Both the position numbers and the translations under genes were made by a program. The notes beneath the pieces were generated by a model. The model did no database searches. It saw only the letters and a program-made list of their open reading frames with translations, and was not told the origin of the DNA. Shown piece by piece: positions 16,194 through 24,846 of a DNA stretch of 64,000 nucleotides; the first letter of the stretch is position 1; each line of letters starts with the position of its first letter. Source of the stretch: Bacillus salipaludis. Lineage in GTDB: Bacteria > Bacillota > Bacilli > Bacillales_B > DSM-18226. Location: assembly GCF_004358205.1 (NCBI RefSeq), contig NZ_SMYO01000002.1, positions 310,001-374,000 of the forward strand. Reading direction: 5' to 3'.

Positions 16194-16222
16194 ATAAATT
16201 CATTTCCAGGTGGCGAAGATAA

Positions 16223-17137
16223 ATGACAAATCAAAAATTTAAAGGTGTTTTTCCAGCATTCTATGCGTGCTACGACGATGCAGGAGAAATATCAGAGAGC
16301 CGTACAAAGGATCTTTGTAACTATCTTTATGAAAAAGGGGTTCAAGGTCTTTATGTAAGCGGAAGTTCTGGAGAATGCATTTACCATAACCTTGATGAAA
16401 GAAAAGCGACATTAAAATATGTGGCCGAAACCGTAAAAGGGAAGCTGACGCTCATCGCTCATGTTGGAGCACCTTCCACAAGAGACAGTGTGGAATTAGC
16501 AAAATATGCGGAAGAGCTTGGCTATGATGCCTTATCCGCCATCCCGCCGATCTACTTTAAACTTCCTGAAAGTTCAATCTATAAGTATTGGACGGACATT
16601 ATGGATGCAGCGGAGCTACCATTCATCATCTATAACATTCCACAAACAACTGGGTACAATCTATCCATGAATCTATTCAAGCAATTAATTGAGAATAAAA
16701 AAGTAATGGGTGTTAAAAACTCTTCGATGCCAGCGATGGACATTGAACGCTTTAAGGCAGCAGCAGGCGAAGACTTTATCGTCTTTAACGGACCTGACGA
16801 ACAATATGTGGCCGGAAGAATCATTGGGGCTGATAGCGGAATTGGCGGAACCTATGCAGCGATGCCGGAGTTATTTTTAAAAGCCGAAGAATTTGTTTCA
16901 ACTGGAAACGTTGAACAAGCAAGAAGCATTCAACGAGATATCAATGACATTATTATCGCTTTATGTTCCTTAAATGGTTCGATGTATTCCGTCATTAAAG
17001 AAGTTCTTAAATTAAATGGCGTCAATGTTGGAAGCGTTCGAGCACCTTTTGAGCCGGTACACGGAGAGGATTTAAATAATATCCCGGCAATTAAAGAGAT
17101 GATCGACCAAGCAATTCTAAAATACGGAAAAAACTAA
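16223..17137 (+). CDS. nanA: N-acetylneuraminate lyase
   Basis: 304 residues, a (beta/alpha)8 aldolase that splits N-acetylneuraminate into N-acetylmannosamine and pyruvate. The class I aldolase residues are in the same positions as in characterised NanA: GSSGE at 47-51 for pyruvate carboxylate binding, Tyr137 in YNIPQTTG and Schiff-base Lys165 in GVKNSS. The following NGPDEQ segment is the sialic-acid-specific Asp-Glu motif that separates NAL from dihydrodipicolinate synthase. Downstream nanE and nanK complete the pathway to GlcNAc-6-phosphate. ATG follows AGGTGG; expression is from nan promoter 2. Confidence 0.88.
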   Translation: MTNQKFKGVFPAFYACYDDAGEISESRTKDLCNYLYEKGVQGLYVSGSSGECIYHNLDERKATLKYVAETVKGKLTLIAHVGAPSTRDSVELAKYAEELGYDALSAIPPIYFKLPESSIYKYWTDIMDAAELPFIIYNIPQTTGYNLSMNLFKQLIENKKVMGVKNSSMPAMDIERFKAAAGEDFIVFNGPDEQYVAGRIIGADSGIGGTYAAMPELFLKAEEFVSTGNVEQARSIQRDINDIIIALCSLNGSMYSVIKEVLKLNGVNVGSVRAPFEPVHGEDLNNIPAIKEMIDQAILKYGKN

Positions 17138-17138
17138 C

Positions 17139-17777
17139 ATGAAGCGAAGAATTGTCTGCTTCGGAGATTCAAATACATGGGGTTTTGATGCCGCAACGAT
17201 GGGGAGATTTCCTGAAGGAGTCAGATGGACCAGCTTGCTGGCTGAAGGATTAGGCGATGACTTTCAAGTTGTCGAGGAAGGACTTTCCGGCCGAACAAGC
17301 GTCGTAGACGATCCATTGTTTGAAGGCCTAAACGGTTTGACCTATCTGCATCCTTGCTTAATGAGTCATGCGCCGCTTGAGTTGGTTGTGATTATGCTTG
17401 GAACCAATGATACAAAGGAAAGATTTAATCTCACTTCTTTTAATATCGCTCAAGGAATTGCCAGGCTCGCGCTTAAAGCAAAAAGTACTCCGGCTGGCTT
17501 GAATGGAGCACCACCTAAAGTGTTCGTGATGGCGCCGCCTCCCATTGGGAAAGAGTACGTTGATACAGAAGTAGGCAAGTCAATGGGGAAAAATTGTGAT
17601 CAGAAATCAGCTGAACTGCCCAGCCATTTAGAGGAGCTACTGCAGCTGCAAGGAACTGAGTTTCTTGATTTAAGCGGCCGTGTTCCGATGAATACGATTG
17701 ATTACATGCATTTGGATCAAGAAGGACATCAGCTTTTAGCCAGGCTTGTCCTTCAAAAAATAAAAAACATGCTATAA
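17139..17777 (+). CDS. SGNH/GDSL hydrolase, probable sialate O-acetylesterase
   Basis: 212 residues with all four SGNH blocks: nucleophile Ser11 in CFGDSN, Gly in EEGLSGRT, Asn in MLGTNDTK, and the Asp188-x-x-His191 pair in DYMHLD. There is no signal peptide, so it acts in the cytoplasm. It begins one base after the nanA stop, indicating tight coupling. In this context removal of O-acetyl groups from imported sialic acids is the simplest role (analogous to NanS), although the fold itself also occurs in arylesterases. Confidence 0.75.
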   Translation: MKRRIVCFGDSNTWGFDAATMGRFPEGVRWTSLLAEGLGDDFQVVEEGLSGRTSVVDDPLFEGLNGLTYLHPCLMSHAPLELVVIMLGTNDTKERFNLTSFNIAQGIARLALKAKSTPAGLNGAPPKVFVMAPPPIGKEYVDTEVGKSMGKNCDQKSAELPSHLEELLQLQGTEFLDLSGRVPMNTIDYMHLDQEGHQLLARLVLQKIKNML

Positions 17778-17791
17778 AGGGGGAAAAAGGA

Positions 17792-19174
17792 ATGTTGAAA
17801 AAACGCTTTCTAGCCACCGCTTTGACTGGTGTGCTTGCACTTGGAGCTTTAGCCGGTTGTGCAAACAAAGAAACAAGTAAATCGGATACAGGGGCAAATG
17901 GTAAAAAGACAGTTGAATTGTCGCTTATGTTAACACCGCAATGGAAGGGAGTCATGGACCCTACTGAAAAAGGGGCAGACTACGATAGCTTCTTCAAGTA
18001 TGCGGCAGATAAGTTCTCCAAACAGTATAAAGATTACGACGTAAAAGTGAAGGTAGAAGTAGTTGCGGCTGAGCAAAGGGATGAACTCTTAAATGTTAAG
18101 TTAAACGGCGGCACTCCTCCGGATATCTTCTTTGAAAACACGTTCGCAATGGGTGATTATGCACATCGCGGTGCATTAGTTCCATTAAACGATATTGTCG
18201 ATGATGCGGCGAAGAAAGACATTGACCAAAAGTACTGGGATAGTGTGACGTTCGGCAAGGATGTTTACTTCTATCCATTCTCTCATATGCCAGGAACCTT
18301 AGCGTACAACGCGGATATGTTCAAGGCGGCAGGACTTGAAAAGTATCTTGGTGGCAAGGATGAAATCAAGACTTGGACGTTAAAAGATTATGAAACCATC
18401 CTCAATGCGTTGAAGAAGGATTTACCGAAGGATAAGTATCCAATGGCGCTATATGCGTTAAATAACCAAGGCGATACGTGGAACCTAGCTTATTTAAGAA
18501 TGTTTGGTAATAAGTTCTTCGATGACAAAGGCAACATTATCCTTGATGATGCAAACGGAGTGAAGGCAGCAAAATGGTTAAAGAAAATCTATGATGCCGG
18601 ATTAACAAACCCAGGTGCAGAATCGGTTTCATCTAATGATGCCAATGCCATGTTCCAAAACCAGAAGCTCGCGATCAGCTTCACAAACTCTGTACTCTTT
18701 AACAATGCAAAAGCAGATATGGCAGCAGGTAAAGCACCTAAGTTTGATATCCGACTTGCAAATATTCCATCTGAAAGCGGCGATCCGTTAACCTTTACGT
18801 ATGTATCAGGTGCTGCTGTTTTCAATACAAAGGACAAAACAAGAATTAAAGTAAGTAAAGATTTTGTTAAATTCTTCTCAACAGATCCTGAACTTGTAAA
18901 AGCTTCAAAAAATGGGGTTCCAGTAAGGACTTCTGTAGCAAATGAATTCAAGTCTCAAAATCCATTATTCGCAGCATACGATAAAAACGCGAAGTATTTG
19001 TTTAACTTTACTGGCAGTGTTCCAGGTTACAGCGAGCTAAGACAGGCTTTATATCCAGAGCTTCAAGCATTATTAACTGGACAAAAGTCAGCGGAACAAG
19101 CCGTGAAAGACTATCAGAAAAATGGTAATGGAATTATTGAAAATGCAAGGGCCAACTCAGTTATCAAACAATAG
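17792..19174 (+). CDS. ABC transporter substrate-binding lipoprotein (sialic acid, probable)
   Basis: 460 residues. A type II signal peptide ends in LAGC with Cys23 as the lipidated residue. The mature part is a family 1 extracellular solute-binding protein typical of CUT1 sugar importers (LNGGTPPDIFFENTFAM and FSHMPGTLAYNADMF hinge segments). The context predicts sialic acid as the ligand, comparable to SatA of streptococci. ATG follows a strong AAAGGGGG. A hairpin after the stop probably limits readthrough into the permease genes, giving excess binding protein. Confidence 0.8.
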   Translation: MLKKRFLATALTGVLALGALAGCANKETSKSDTGANGKKTVELSLMLTPQWKGVMDPTEKGADYDSFFKYAADKFSKQYKDYDVKVKVEVVAAEQRDELLNVKLNGGTPPDIFFENTFAMGDYAHRGALVPLNDIVDDAAKKDIDQKYWDSVTFGKDVYFYPFSHMPGTLAYNADMFKAAGLEKYLGGKDEIKTWTLKDYETILNALKKDLPKDKYPMALYALNNQGDTWNLAYLRMFGNKFFDDKGNIILDDANGVKAAKWLKKIYDAGLTNPGAESVSSNDANAMFQNQKLAISFTNSVLFNNAKADMAAGKAPKFDIRLANIPSESGDPLTFTYVSGAAVFNTKDKTRIKVSKDFVKFFSTDPELVKASKNGVPVRTSVANEFKSQNPLFAAYDKNAKYLFNFTGSVPGYSELRQALYPELQALLTGQKSAEQAVKDYQKNGNGIIENARANSVIKQ

Positions 19175-19189
19175 CCCTGTAAACTTTAT

Positions 19190-19224
19190 AAATTTAAGCC
19201 CCTCAAGATTAGGGGCTTAAATTT
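19190..19224 (+). terminator. intercistronic hairpin / partial terminator
   Basis: A perfect 14-bp stem AAATTTAAGCCCCT with a 7-base loop sits between the binding protein and permease genes. Such hairpins commonly protect the upstream message and reduce transcription of the permeases. Confidence 0.8.
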
Positions 19225-19243
19225 TAGAAAGGTAATGGTTACG

Positions 19244-20119
19244 ATGAAATTCAATAAGCATACTTTCAAAGAAAATATGACAGGGTATCTATTTGTAGCT
19301 CCACAACTTTTACTCTTCTTAGTATTTCTTGTTTATCCCATCATTGAAGGAATTCGGCTAAGCTTGTTCAGAATTAATTACACCAATGAAGTATTTGTCG
19401 GATTTGACAACTACACCAGACTCTTTCAGGACCCTGTTTTTGTAAAATCTACGATTAACACCGTTGTTTTCGTTATCTTCATTGTGGCCTTAACAGTTAT
19501 ATTTTCTCTATTTGTTGCATCGGCTGTATTTGATAAAAATGCAAAATATGTTTCCTTTATCCGAGGAGCCTACTATATCCCTGTAATGGTTTCGATGGTT
19601 GTCATGAGTATGATCTGGAGTTTCTTACTAAATCCAGCCAATGGACTGATTCCGTACGTGGCAAAACAACTGGATTTTTCAAATGTGAACTTTTTAGGGA
19701 ATCCCCATACGGTATTACCGGTGATCATTTTCGTTACGTTTGCAACCAATGTAGGTCAAGCGATTATCCTTTACATTGCGTCGATGATCGGGGTACCAAA
19801 GGAACTATTTGAAGCAGCAGAAGTGGATGGGGCAAGCAGAACGACCATCATCATGAAAATTCTCATTCCCATGGTCAAACCTACTACCATCTATATCACG
19901 ATTATGAACATTATTGCCGTCTTAAAGATATTCGTTGTCATTCAACTATTAACGGGTGGCGGACCAAACAATGCTTCTACGACTCTTATGTATTTCTTAT
20001 ACAATAATGCCTTTAAGTATAATCAGCTTGGTGTGGCTTCTGCAGTAGGTGTGATTATGTTCTTAATTACATTAATATTATCGGTTCCACAATTAAGAGC
20101 AATGTTTAAGAAAGATTAG
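19244..20119 (+). CDS. sugar ABC transporter permease (MalF-type)
   Basis: About 291 residues with six membrane segments. The start of the first helix is TGYLFVAPQLLLFLVFLVYP, and the cytoplasmic EAA loop is present as LFEAAEVDGASRTTIIMKILIP, which docks the ATPase. It pairs with the next gene to form the membrane channel of a CUT1 importer. The called ATG is eleven bases after GAAAGG; an ATG three codons earlier is only two bases from it. No ATPase gene is in the locus, so a shared MsmX-like ATPase elsewhere is likely. Confidence 0.85.
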   Translation: MKFNKHTFKENMTGYLFVAPQLLLFLVFLVYPIIEGIRLSLFRINYTNEVFVGFDNYTRLFQDPVFVKSTINTVVFVIFIVALTVIFSLFVASAVFDKNAKYVSFIRGAYYIPVMVSMVVMSMIWSFLLNPANGLIPYVAKQLDFSNVNFLGNPHTVLPVIIFVTFATNVGQAIILYIASMIGVPKELFEAAEVDGASRTTIIMKILIPMVKPTTIYITIMNIIAVLKIFVVIQLLTGGGPNNASTTLMYFLYNNAFKYNQLGVASAVGVIMFLITLILSVPQLRAMFKKD

Positions 20120-20131
20120 AGGTGAATTCGC

Positions 20132-20971
20132 ATGAAAACGAAAAACAAGAAAAAAAGAGAAACCGTTGACGTAATCGCCAATGCTATCATCATTTTCTTT
20201 GCTGTCCTAAATATATTTCCTCTTTATTGGCTTTTTACTAGTTCCTTAAAGAACAGTTCGGATGTTATCAAAATGCCTCCTGATTGGTTTCCGAAAACGA
20301 TGTCCTTTAGTAACTATGCGGACGTATTCCAGAACCAGCCGGCATTAAGATGGACATTTAACAGTATTATTGTCTCACTGGTTACAACCGTAGCGGTGAT
20401 CATTGTCAGCTCACTTGCTGCTTATGCGTTCTCAAAGTTGAAGTTTAAAGGGAAAAATGTTATTTATATCATTTTTATTTCCAGTTTAATGATTCCAAAA
20501 GAGGTCATGATCGTTCCTTTATTCAGGATTATTCAGGAGTTTGGAATGGTAAATTCACTAAATGGCATGATTTGGCCGAATGTTGCCACAGCCTTTGGAG
20601 TATTTCTGCTTAAGGGATTTTTTGATACGATACCTGATTCACTACGAGAAGCGGCCCGGATTGACGGAGCAGGGGAGTTTTATACTTTTTATAAAATTAT
20701 CTTGCCGATTGTAAAACCCGGAATTGGGGCGTTATTCATCCTGAATTTTGTTCAGGTATGGAACGATTACCTCTGGCAGTTAATTGTCGGCCAAGAGGAA
20801 ACTTCAAAAACGTTAATGGTCGGAATTGCATCCTTGATGCAGGATTTAAGTCCAAACTTTGCTTATAAGATGGCCGGAGCTACGGTGGCTGCTGTGCCAA
20901 TGCTCGTAATCTTTATCCTATTCCAACGGTATTTTACAAAAGGATTGGCGATTGGGGCAGAAAAGGGATGA
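20132..20971 (+). CDS. sugar ABC transporter permease (MalG-type)
   Basis: 279 residues, six membrane segments, EAA loop LREAARIDGAGEFYTFYKII near residue 175 and the C-terminal QRYFTKGLAIGAEKG ending typical of MalG-family carbohydrate permeases. ATG follows AGAGGTGA and lies 12 bp after the preceding permease. It ends immediately before a large tandem repeat array that separates it from nanE. Confidence 0.85.
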   Translation: MKTKNKKKRETVDVIANAIIIFFAVLNIFPLYWLFTSSLKNSSDVIKMPPDWFPKTMSFSNYADVFQNQPALRWTFNSIIVSLVTTVAVIIVSSLAAYAFSKLKFKGKNVIYIIFISSLMIPKEVMIVPLFRIIQEFGMVNSLNGMIWPNVATAFGVFLLKGFFDTIPDSLREAARIDGAGEFYTFYKIILPIVKPGIGALFILNFVQVWNDYLWQLIVGQEETSKTLMVGIASLMQDLSPNFAYKMAGATVAAVPMLVIFILFQRYFTKGLAIGAEKG

Positions 20972-20977
20972 ACCTTG

Positions 20978-21560
20978 GAGTTTATCGAGGGTATGAGAGC
21001 CAAAACGCATGAGGATATAGGAAGATTTGGTGTTCATCGAGGGTATGAGAGCCAAATCTCATGAAGAGATGGGATAATTTGGTGTTCATCGGCGGTATGA
21101 GAGCCAGAACGCATGAGAAGATAGGAAGATTTTGTGTTCATCATCGGTATGAAAGCCAAAACCCATGAGGAGATAGGAAGATTTTGTGTTCATCGAGGGT
21201 ATGAAAGCCAAATCTCATGAAGAGATGGGATGATTTGGTGTTCATCATCGGTATGAAAGCCAAAACGTATGAGGAGATAGGAAGATTTGGTGTTCATCGG
21301 CGGTATGAGAGCCAAAACGCATGAGGAGATAGGAAGATTTGGTGTTCATCGAGGGTATGAAAGCCAAATCTCATGAAGAGATGGGATGATTTTGTGTTCA
21401 TCGGCGGTATGAAAGCCAAAATGCATGAGGAGATAGGATGATTTTGTGTTCATCGGCGGTATGAAAGCCAAAACGCATGATGATATAGGAAAATTTGGTG
21501 TTCATCAGCGATATGAAAGCCAAAACCCATGAGGAGATAGGTAGATTTGGTGTTTATCGG
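20978..21560. repeat. 52-bp tandem repeat array (11 units plus partial)
   Basis: Eleven contiguous 52-bp units run from 20978 to 21549, then a truncated twelfth. A unit reads GTGTTCATCG, a variable triplet, GGTATGARAGCCAAA, then a CATGAGGAGATAGGAAGATTTG-like block. Units 2, 5 and 8 carry a distinct variant (AATCTCATGAAGAGATGGGA) always paired with GAGGG, showing a 156-bp higher-order duplication. The period is not a multiple of three and no long frame crosses it, so it is noncoding. The array fills the space between the permease and nanE genes inside the nan operon. Its left edge is seven bases from the permease stop codon. Confidence 0.95.
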
Positions 21561-21635
21561 ATCGTCTCGCAGATCTCCACGGAAAGCAAATCAAATACAG
21601 CTATTTTTTAAATAATCAACTGGAGATGCTTTGAA

Positions 21636-22325
21636 ATGAAGAACAAGGAAGAACTATTTGAAAAAATTAAAGGGAAACTCATCGTATCTTGTCAAGCACT
21701 TCCAGAGGAGCCGCTTCACAGCTCCTATATCATGGGAAGGATGGCGTACGCTGCGATGCTTGGCGGAGCGTGTGGGATACGCGCGAATAGCGTGGAAGAT
21801 ATTCGCGAAATCAAAAAAACCGTTTCCTTGCCAATCATCGGAATTATTAAACGTGTGTATGAGGGCTCGGAAGTATTTATCACCCCTACGATGGAGGAAA
21901 TTGAATTGCTTTATCAAGAGGGAGTCGATATCATTGCATTAGATGCAACGAATCGGATTAGACCGGATGGCAAGACCATTCAAGAAATTTTTCCAATCAT
22001 CCGTAAAAAGTACCCGGACCAAATCTTCATGGCCGATTGTTCCACCTATGAAGAAGGGGAACTAGCATATGAATTAGGCTTTGATTGTATCGGGACCACT
22101 TTAAGCGGTTATACCTCCTACACTCACGATCAGAAACTGCCTGATGTTGAGTTAATAGGGAAATTAAAAAGAGACTTTGATCTTCCGATTATCGCAGAAG
22201 GCGGGATTTGGTCCCCGGAGGATTTGAAGGCTGCTTTTGAACGAGGCGCCCATACAGCAGTTGTGGGTTCAGCGATTACGAGACCGATGGAGATCACAAA
22301 AAGGTTTATTCAAGCGATATCTTAG
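21636..22325 (+). CDS. nanE: N-acetylmannosamine-6-phosphate 2-epimerase
   Basis: 229 residues, a TIM-barrel enzyme converting ManNAc-6-phosphate to GlcNAc-6-phosphate. Family motifs include LIVSCQALPEEPLHSS near the N-terminus, GACGIRANS, PIIGIIKR, IIALDATNRIRPDG and the phosphate-binding end IIAEGGIWSPED with AVVGSAITRP. The length is standard. ATG has GGAG about ten bases upstream. It follows the 52-bp array, so it may be read through from nan promoter 2 or have a separate promoter that I cannot identify with confidence. Confidence 0.9.
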   Translation: MKNKEELFEKIKGKLIVSCQALPEEPLHSSYIMGRMAYAAMLGGACGIRANSVEDIREIKKTVSLPIIGIIKRVYEGSEVFITPTMEEIELLYQEGVDIIALDATNRIRPDGKTIQEIFPIIRKKYPDQIFMADCSTYEEGELAYELGFDCIGTTLSGYTSYTHDQKLPDVELIGKLKRDFDLPIIAEGGIWSPEDLKAAFERGAHTAVVGSAITRPMEITKRFIQAIS

Positions 22326-22334
22326 ATACAAGCT

Positions 22335-22367
22335 ATAAATCCCACGGGTGATTCTCGTGGGATTTAT
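22335..22367 (+). other. intercistronic hairpin between nanE and nanK
   Basis: ATAAATCCCACG (22335-22346) pairs perfectly with CGTGGGATTTAT (22356-22367). No T-run follows, so it is more likely an mRNA-stability or processing element than a full terminator. Confidence 0.6.
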
Positions 22368-22400
22368 ACCGCCTTAGGAAATGGGTAAAGGGTGAGAAAC

Positions 22401-23288
22401 TTGAAAATATTAGCTGCTGATATTGGTGGAACCTCGATTAAGCTGGGAATTTCCGATGAAAAAGGAAATTTGGCTGTCTTTAAAGAATATGATACGGAAA
22501 GCAAAAAAGGCGGAAAATTTGTCGTTGAAAAGCTCATGCAAATTATATCCGAATATGATGGCTTTGATGCCATCGGAATCAGTACAGCCGGTCAGGTGGA
22601 TCGAGAGCAGGGCTGCATTATTTATGCCAATGAAAATATCCCCAACTATACGGGAACGCGGTTAAAGGATCTGTTAGAAGAAAAATTTAAGGTTCCCGTT
22701 AAAGTAGAGAATGACGTGAATGCGGCTGCTTTGGGAGAACAGTATTTTGGTGCCGGCCGGGATTTTCAGGATTTTCTTTGTTTGACCTATGGAACCGGTA
22801 TCGGCGGTGCCATCATTCAAAATAACGAAATTTATTCAGGATATAATGGGGTAGCGGCTGAATTTGGGCATATCTTGACCCATCCTAAAGGACTGCCGTG
22901 TAACTGCGGTGGACAAGGCTGTTATGAACAATATGCCTCCACGACCGCCTTGGTGCGGATGGCAAAAGAAGTGGATCCGGAGTGCCTGAATGGAAAAGTC
23001 ATTTTTGAAAAACTTTACCACGGTGACAGCCGGATGATCGATGTGCTCAATCATTGGGTATTTGAAGTGGCTATCGGACTTACTTCGTTGGTCCACATCT
23101 TTAACCCCCGTGCAATCATCATTGGCGGCGGTGTAATGGAACAGGAAATTTTGGTGAAGATGGTGGCGGCTGAAGTACGGGAGTTAATCATGGAAAGCTT
23201 TTCCGATGTAAAAATCTTAAAAGCTTCTCTTGGAAATAAAGCTGGAATTCTTGGGGCGGTTTCGCTTCATCTGAGAAGTGGGAACTAG
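22401..23288 (+). CDS. nanK: ROK-family N-acetylmannosamine kinase
   Basis: 295 residues. The ATP phosphate-binding motif ADIGGTSIKLG starts at residue 5; LTYGTGIGGAIIQN and AAEFGHILTH follow, and the ROK zinc site CNCGGQGCYEQYAS is complete. ROK kinases in nan clusters phosphorylate ManNAc before NanE acts. The TTG start is five bases after GGGTGA; a GTG three codons earlier would overlap it. It lies directly before the RpiR regulator gene. Confidence 0.85.
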   Translation: MKILAADIGGTSIKLGISDEKGNLAVFKEYDTESKKGGKFVVEKLMQIISEYDGFDAIGISTAGQVDREQGCIIYANENIPNYTGTRLKDLLEEKFKVPVKVENDVNAAALGEQYFGAGRDFQDFLCLTYGTGIGGAIIQNNEIYSGYNGVAAEFGHILTHPKGLPCNCGGQGCYEQYASTTALVRMAKEVDPECLNGKVIFEKLYHGDSRMIDVLNHWVFEVAIGLTSLVHIFNPRAIIIGGGVMEQEILVKMVAAEVRELIMESFSDVKILKASLGNKAGILGAVSLHLRSGN

Positions 23289-23302
23289 AAGGAGTGCTAT
23301 GT

Positions 23303-24154
23303 ATGTCAAAAGTAGATATTTTTTCATTGATTCGTTCAAACTACAATGCCTTTACGAAATCTGAAAAAAAGGTAGCCGACTATATTCTTGAACATATGCA
23401 GGATGTCATCTACATGTCGATTACCGACCTTGCGGATGCATGCAATGTCGGCGAGGCCAGTGTATTTCGATTTTGCAAAACCATGAATTTAAAAGGCTAT
23501 CAGGAATTTAAAATTGCCTTAGCCCATAGTACCCAAGATGAAGAAACGCAGCAAATGTCCGGCGAAATTACTCAGCAGGATACGATCGGCGAATTAGCCT
23601 CGAAAATTTTAGCGACGAATATCAACGCGCTAACAGAAACCTCGAATCTCATTAATGAGACAGATATTTCGAAGGCAATTGATTGTTTCATTCAGGCAGA
23701 CCGGATTCACTTTTTTGGCGTAGGGTCTTCGTTGATGACGGCAATGGAAGCGAAGAATAAGTTTATGAGGATCACGAATAAAACGGAATGTTCGATTGAT
23801 TCCCATCTGCAAATTATGTCTGCTTCGTTAATGACAGACAGGGATGTGGCGGTTGCGATCTCCTATTCAGGATCCACGAAGGATACGATTGATGTCGCAA
23901 AGGCAGCAAAGGAAAGAGGAGCAAAAGTCATTTCGATTACCCGGTTCGCGAAATCACCCTTAACCAATTACGCAGATATTACCCTGCTTTGCGGATCAAA
24001 CGAAGGACCGCTCCAAGGCGGCAGCCTCTCTGCCAAAATCTCACAGCTCTACCTGCTCGACATCCTATATGCCGAATTCTTCAGAAGAAACTACAAAGAA
24101 TCAACACTCAACAAAGAAGAAACCGCAAAAGCCGTTATTGAGAAAATGCTATAA
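23303..24154 (+). CDS. nanR: RpiR-family transcriptional regulator of the nan locus
   Basis: 283 residues. The N-terminal RpiR helix-turn-helix (about 1-80) includes LTKSEKKVADYILEH-like sequence and CNVGEASVFRFCKTMNLKGY; the C-terminal SIS sugar-phosphate isomerase domain (about 110-250) has FFGVGSSLMTAMEAKNK and AISYSGSTKDTID. RpiR proteins in this context sense a sugar phosphate such as ManNAc-6-P or GlcNAc-6-P. It most likely binds the twin GGNGAANATTTTTTCC operators at the two nan promoters. ATG lies eight bases after AAGGAG. The gene symbol is by context and may not reflect orthology to E. coli NanR, which is a GntR protein. Confidence 0.8.
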   Translation: MSKVDIFSLIRSNYNAFTKSEKKVADYILEHMQDVIYMSITDLADACNVGEASVFRFCKTMNLKGYQEFKIALAHSTQDEETQQMSGEITQQDTIGELASKILATNINALTETSNLINETDISKAIDCFIQADRIHFFGVGSSLMTAMEAKNKFMRITNKTECSIDSHLQIMSASLMTDRDVAVAISYSGSTKDTIDVAKAAKERGAKVISITRFAKSPLTNYADITLLCGSNEGPLQGGSLSAKISQLYLLDILYAEFFRRNYKESTLNKEETAKAVIEKML

Positions 24155-24155
24155 G

Positions 24156-24206
24156 AATTTGACAAAAATCGGGTGGTGCCTGGCACCACCCGATTTTTGC
24201 CGAACA
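24156..24206. repeat. dispersed palindromic element, copy C
   Basis: A near-perfect palindrome with GACAAAAATCGGGTGGTGCC and a GGCACC turn directly after the regulator gene stop. It may act as the operon's terminator. Confidence 0.8.
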
Positions 24207-24234
24207 GTAAAAAACCAGTGAGAACCGTCCCCGT

Positions 24235-24760
24235 GGATCTTTCGGCCAGAGTGGTGGGTAAACGAGCAAAACCGGAGTGTAAATCCACAAAAGCGGAGGG
24301 TAAAGTCACGAAACCGGTGGATAAAGGCAATATTTGCAGATTTGTAGGAAAAGCGGGGATGGAAATTTACTAAAAAGGAAATTTTCCTTTAAAAAAAGGT
24401 ATTTAAGCCTGGTAGAGGCCTCTTAATGAGGAAGACTTTATCGAAGTGGAGGGTATTTCGCCCAAAGCGGATGGTAAACGAGCAAAACCGGAGTGTAAAT
24501 CCACAAAAGCGGAGGGTAAAACCCTGAAACCGGTAGGTAAAAGCAAGATTTGCAGATTTGTAGGAAAAGCGGGGGGCAGGGATTTACTAAAAAAGGAAAT
24601 TTCCCTTCAAAAAAAGGTATTTGAGCCTGGTAGAGGCCTCTTAATGAGGAGGACTTTATCGAAGTGGAAGGTATTTCGCCCAAAGCGGATGGTAAATGAG
24701 CAGAACCGGAGTGTAAATCCGCAAAAGTGGAGGGTAAAGTCCCAATACGGAGCGGCTCTT
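24235..24760. repeat. ~217-bp tandem repeat with 22-bp subrepeats
   Basis: About 2.4 copies of a 216-218 bp unit: anchor GGTAAACGAGCAAAACCGGA begins near 24257, 24473 and 24691. Each unit contains three or four 22-bp subrepeats of the type AAACCGGAGTGTAAATCCAC / AAAGCGGAGGGTAAAGTCAC. Short frames on both strands follow the repeat and carry no ribosome binding sites, so the region is considered noncoding. It fills the 0.65-kb gap between the nan and glucarate loci. Confidence 0.9.
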
Positions 24761-24802
24761 AAATAGGGGCTCATCTCCCCATGCTGAATATGTCCTATAC
24801 AT

Positions 24803-24840
24803 AAAAAAAATCGGGTGGCACCACCCGATTTTTTTCGAAC
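24803..24840. terminator. terminator formed by dispersed palindrome, copy D
   Basis: A shortened copy of the palindrome (AAATCGGGTGG, CACCACCCGATTT) with an A-run before and T-run after, giving a bidirectional intrinsic terminator for the GntR-type regulator gene. Confidence 0.8.
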
Positions 24841-24846
24841 ACAACA

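Noticed and set aside
16630..17955. Antisense frames across nanA and the esterase gene
   Set aside because: Shadow frames; no initiation signals.
20978..21560. 52-bp array considered as a CRISPR array
   Set aside because: Units are contiguous and near-identical over their whole length with no unique spacers, and no cas genes are near.
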